From: Bacteroidales bacterium
Lineage (GTDB): Bacteria; Bacteroidota; Bacteroidia; Bacteroidales; SM23-62
DNA: 6,633 nucleotides
Assembly: GCA_016783865.1 (NCBI GenBank)
Contig: JADHVS010000232.1
Span: forward strand, 1 to 6,633
Direction of reading: 5' to 3'
Below the pieces are notes generated by a model. The model searched no databases. It saw only the letters and a list, made by a program, of their open reading frames with translations, and was not told the origin of the DNA. Position numbers and translations under genes: made by a program. Position 1 is the first letter of the stretch. Every line of letters begins with the position of its first letter. This document shows positions 6,385-6,633 of the stretch, in pieces.

Positions 6385-6429
6385 GAAATGAGCTAGAATG
6401 AACTAAAATGAACTAAAATGACTAAAATG
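6381..6429 (+). repeat. Tandem 10-bp repeat making AUG-codon-stop mini-ORFs before the ZnuA-like gene
   Basis: Consecutive units are CTAAGAAATG, AGCTAGAATG, AACTAAAATG, AACTAAAATG and ACTAAAATG (one base short). Each ends in ATG. The first three ATGs (6388, 6398, 6408) are followed by one codon and a stop (ATG-AGC-TAG, then twice ATG-AAC-TAA). The fourth (6418) and fifth (6427) ATGs are in the frame of the ZnuA-like gene because the last unit is one base shorter. The array begins in the porin stop codon. It fills the whole 42-bp gap and may tune translation, or it may be neutral slippage. Confidence 0.75.
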
Positions 6430-6633
6430 AAAAGATTAATAATAATGAAAACGGATGTTTTGATCTCAGTGATTGTGATTATGGTTGCACAGGGCATATA
6501 TGGCCAGGGAGGTCATCAGCACAGGCACAGGTATCATGGCGGGCATGCAGACGCAAATATTAATATCGTTTGTTCATTTTCAGATTATGCTGCCATTGCT
6601 GAAGAAATTGCCAGGGAGCATGGTTATATCCAG
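6427..6633 (+). CDS. ZnuA/TroA-type metal ABC transporter substrate-binding protein, 3'-truncated
   Basis: Predicted periplasmic protein that captures Zn or Mn and hands it to an ABC permease. Only 69 codons are in the window. They show a basic start, a hydrophobic signal (about 9-25), a probable cleavage near IYGQ, then a His-rich stretch GGHQHRHRYHGGH (28-40, five His) and the start of the mature fold, NINIVCSFSDYAAIAEEIA (44-62). This last part fits the first strand and helix of cluster A-I binding proteins (usual form: INVVxTFSDLAAIAREIxG). ZnuA proteins usually carry their His-rich loop mid-protein; here it is at the N-terminus. ATGs at 6418 and 6445 are alternative starts in frame; 6445 gives the most compact signal peptide. 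The metal ligands lie beyond the window edge. Downstream znuB/znuC-like genes would be expected. Confidence 0.7.
   Translation, partial: MKRLIIMKTDVLISVIVIMVAQGIYGQGGHQHRHRYHGGHADANINIVCSFSDYAAIAEEIAREHGYIQ

Noticed and set aside
1..6633. CRISPR array, insertion sequence, tRNA or rRNA, riboswitch, SusC/SusD pair.
   Set aside because: No spaced direct repeats, transposase motifs, cloverleaf or rRNA-like sequence, or TonB-receptor/SusD motifs were seen on either strand.

Overview
The window looks like a chromosomal segment from a Bacteroidota bacterium, probably a free-living polysaccharide degrader. Three signs support this: lipoprotein signal peptides ending in FTSC, FASC or ITSC; almost no Shine-Dalgarno sequences; and a sugar-related locus with a sodium:solute symporter, a GH95-type alpha-fucosidase gene and a concanavalin-A-like lipoprotein. 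The genus cannot be read from the sequence.

Layout. Positions 2-1243 hold the 3' part of a sodium:solute symporter (+). A convergent 65-bp spacer with a degenerate heptamer repeat follows, then a cyclophilin-type peptidyl-prolyl isomerase lipoprotein (1309-1875, -). A 101-bp AT-rich divergent spacer leads to a broken GH95 gene (1977-3868, +), and 3 bp later to an intact lipoprotein with a ConA/LamG-like (DUF1080-like) domain (3872-4591, +). After a perfect 17-bp dyad (4612-4628) comes a second functional block. It encodes a small two-helix histidine-rich membrane protein (4643-5017), a beta-barrel outer-membrane protein with an N-terminal coiled coil (5089-6384) and the start of a ZnuA/TroA-type metal-binding ABC transporter protein (6427-end, cut by the window).

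How the genes work together. The left block reads as a small glycan-use locus. Its hydrolase appears to be dead: recognisable GH95 sequence runs nearly end to end, but the reading frame changes twice and three conserved segments are missing. One missing segment should carry the catalytic acid. The right block reads as a candidate metal (zinc or manganese) uptake operon, with an outer-membrane porin, a His-rich inner-membrane protein and a periplasmic binding protein, possibly controlled from the dyad. The most unusual small-scale feature is a run of 10-bp repeats before the ZnuA-like gene. It creates three consecutive AUG-codon-stop mini-ORFs directly upstream of the real start.
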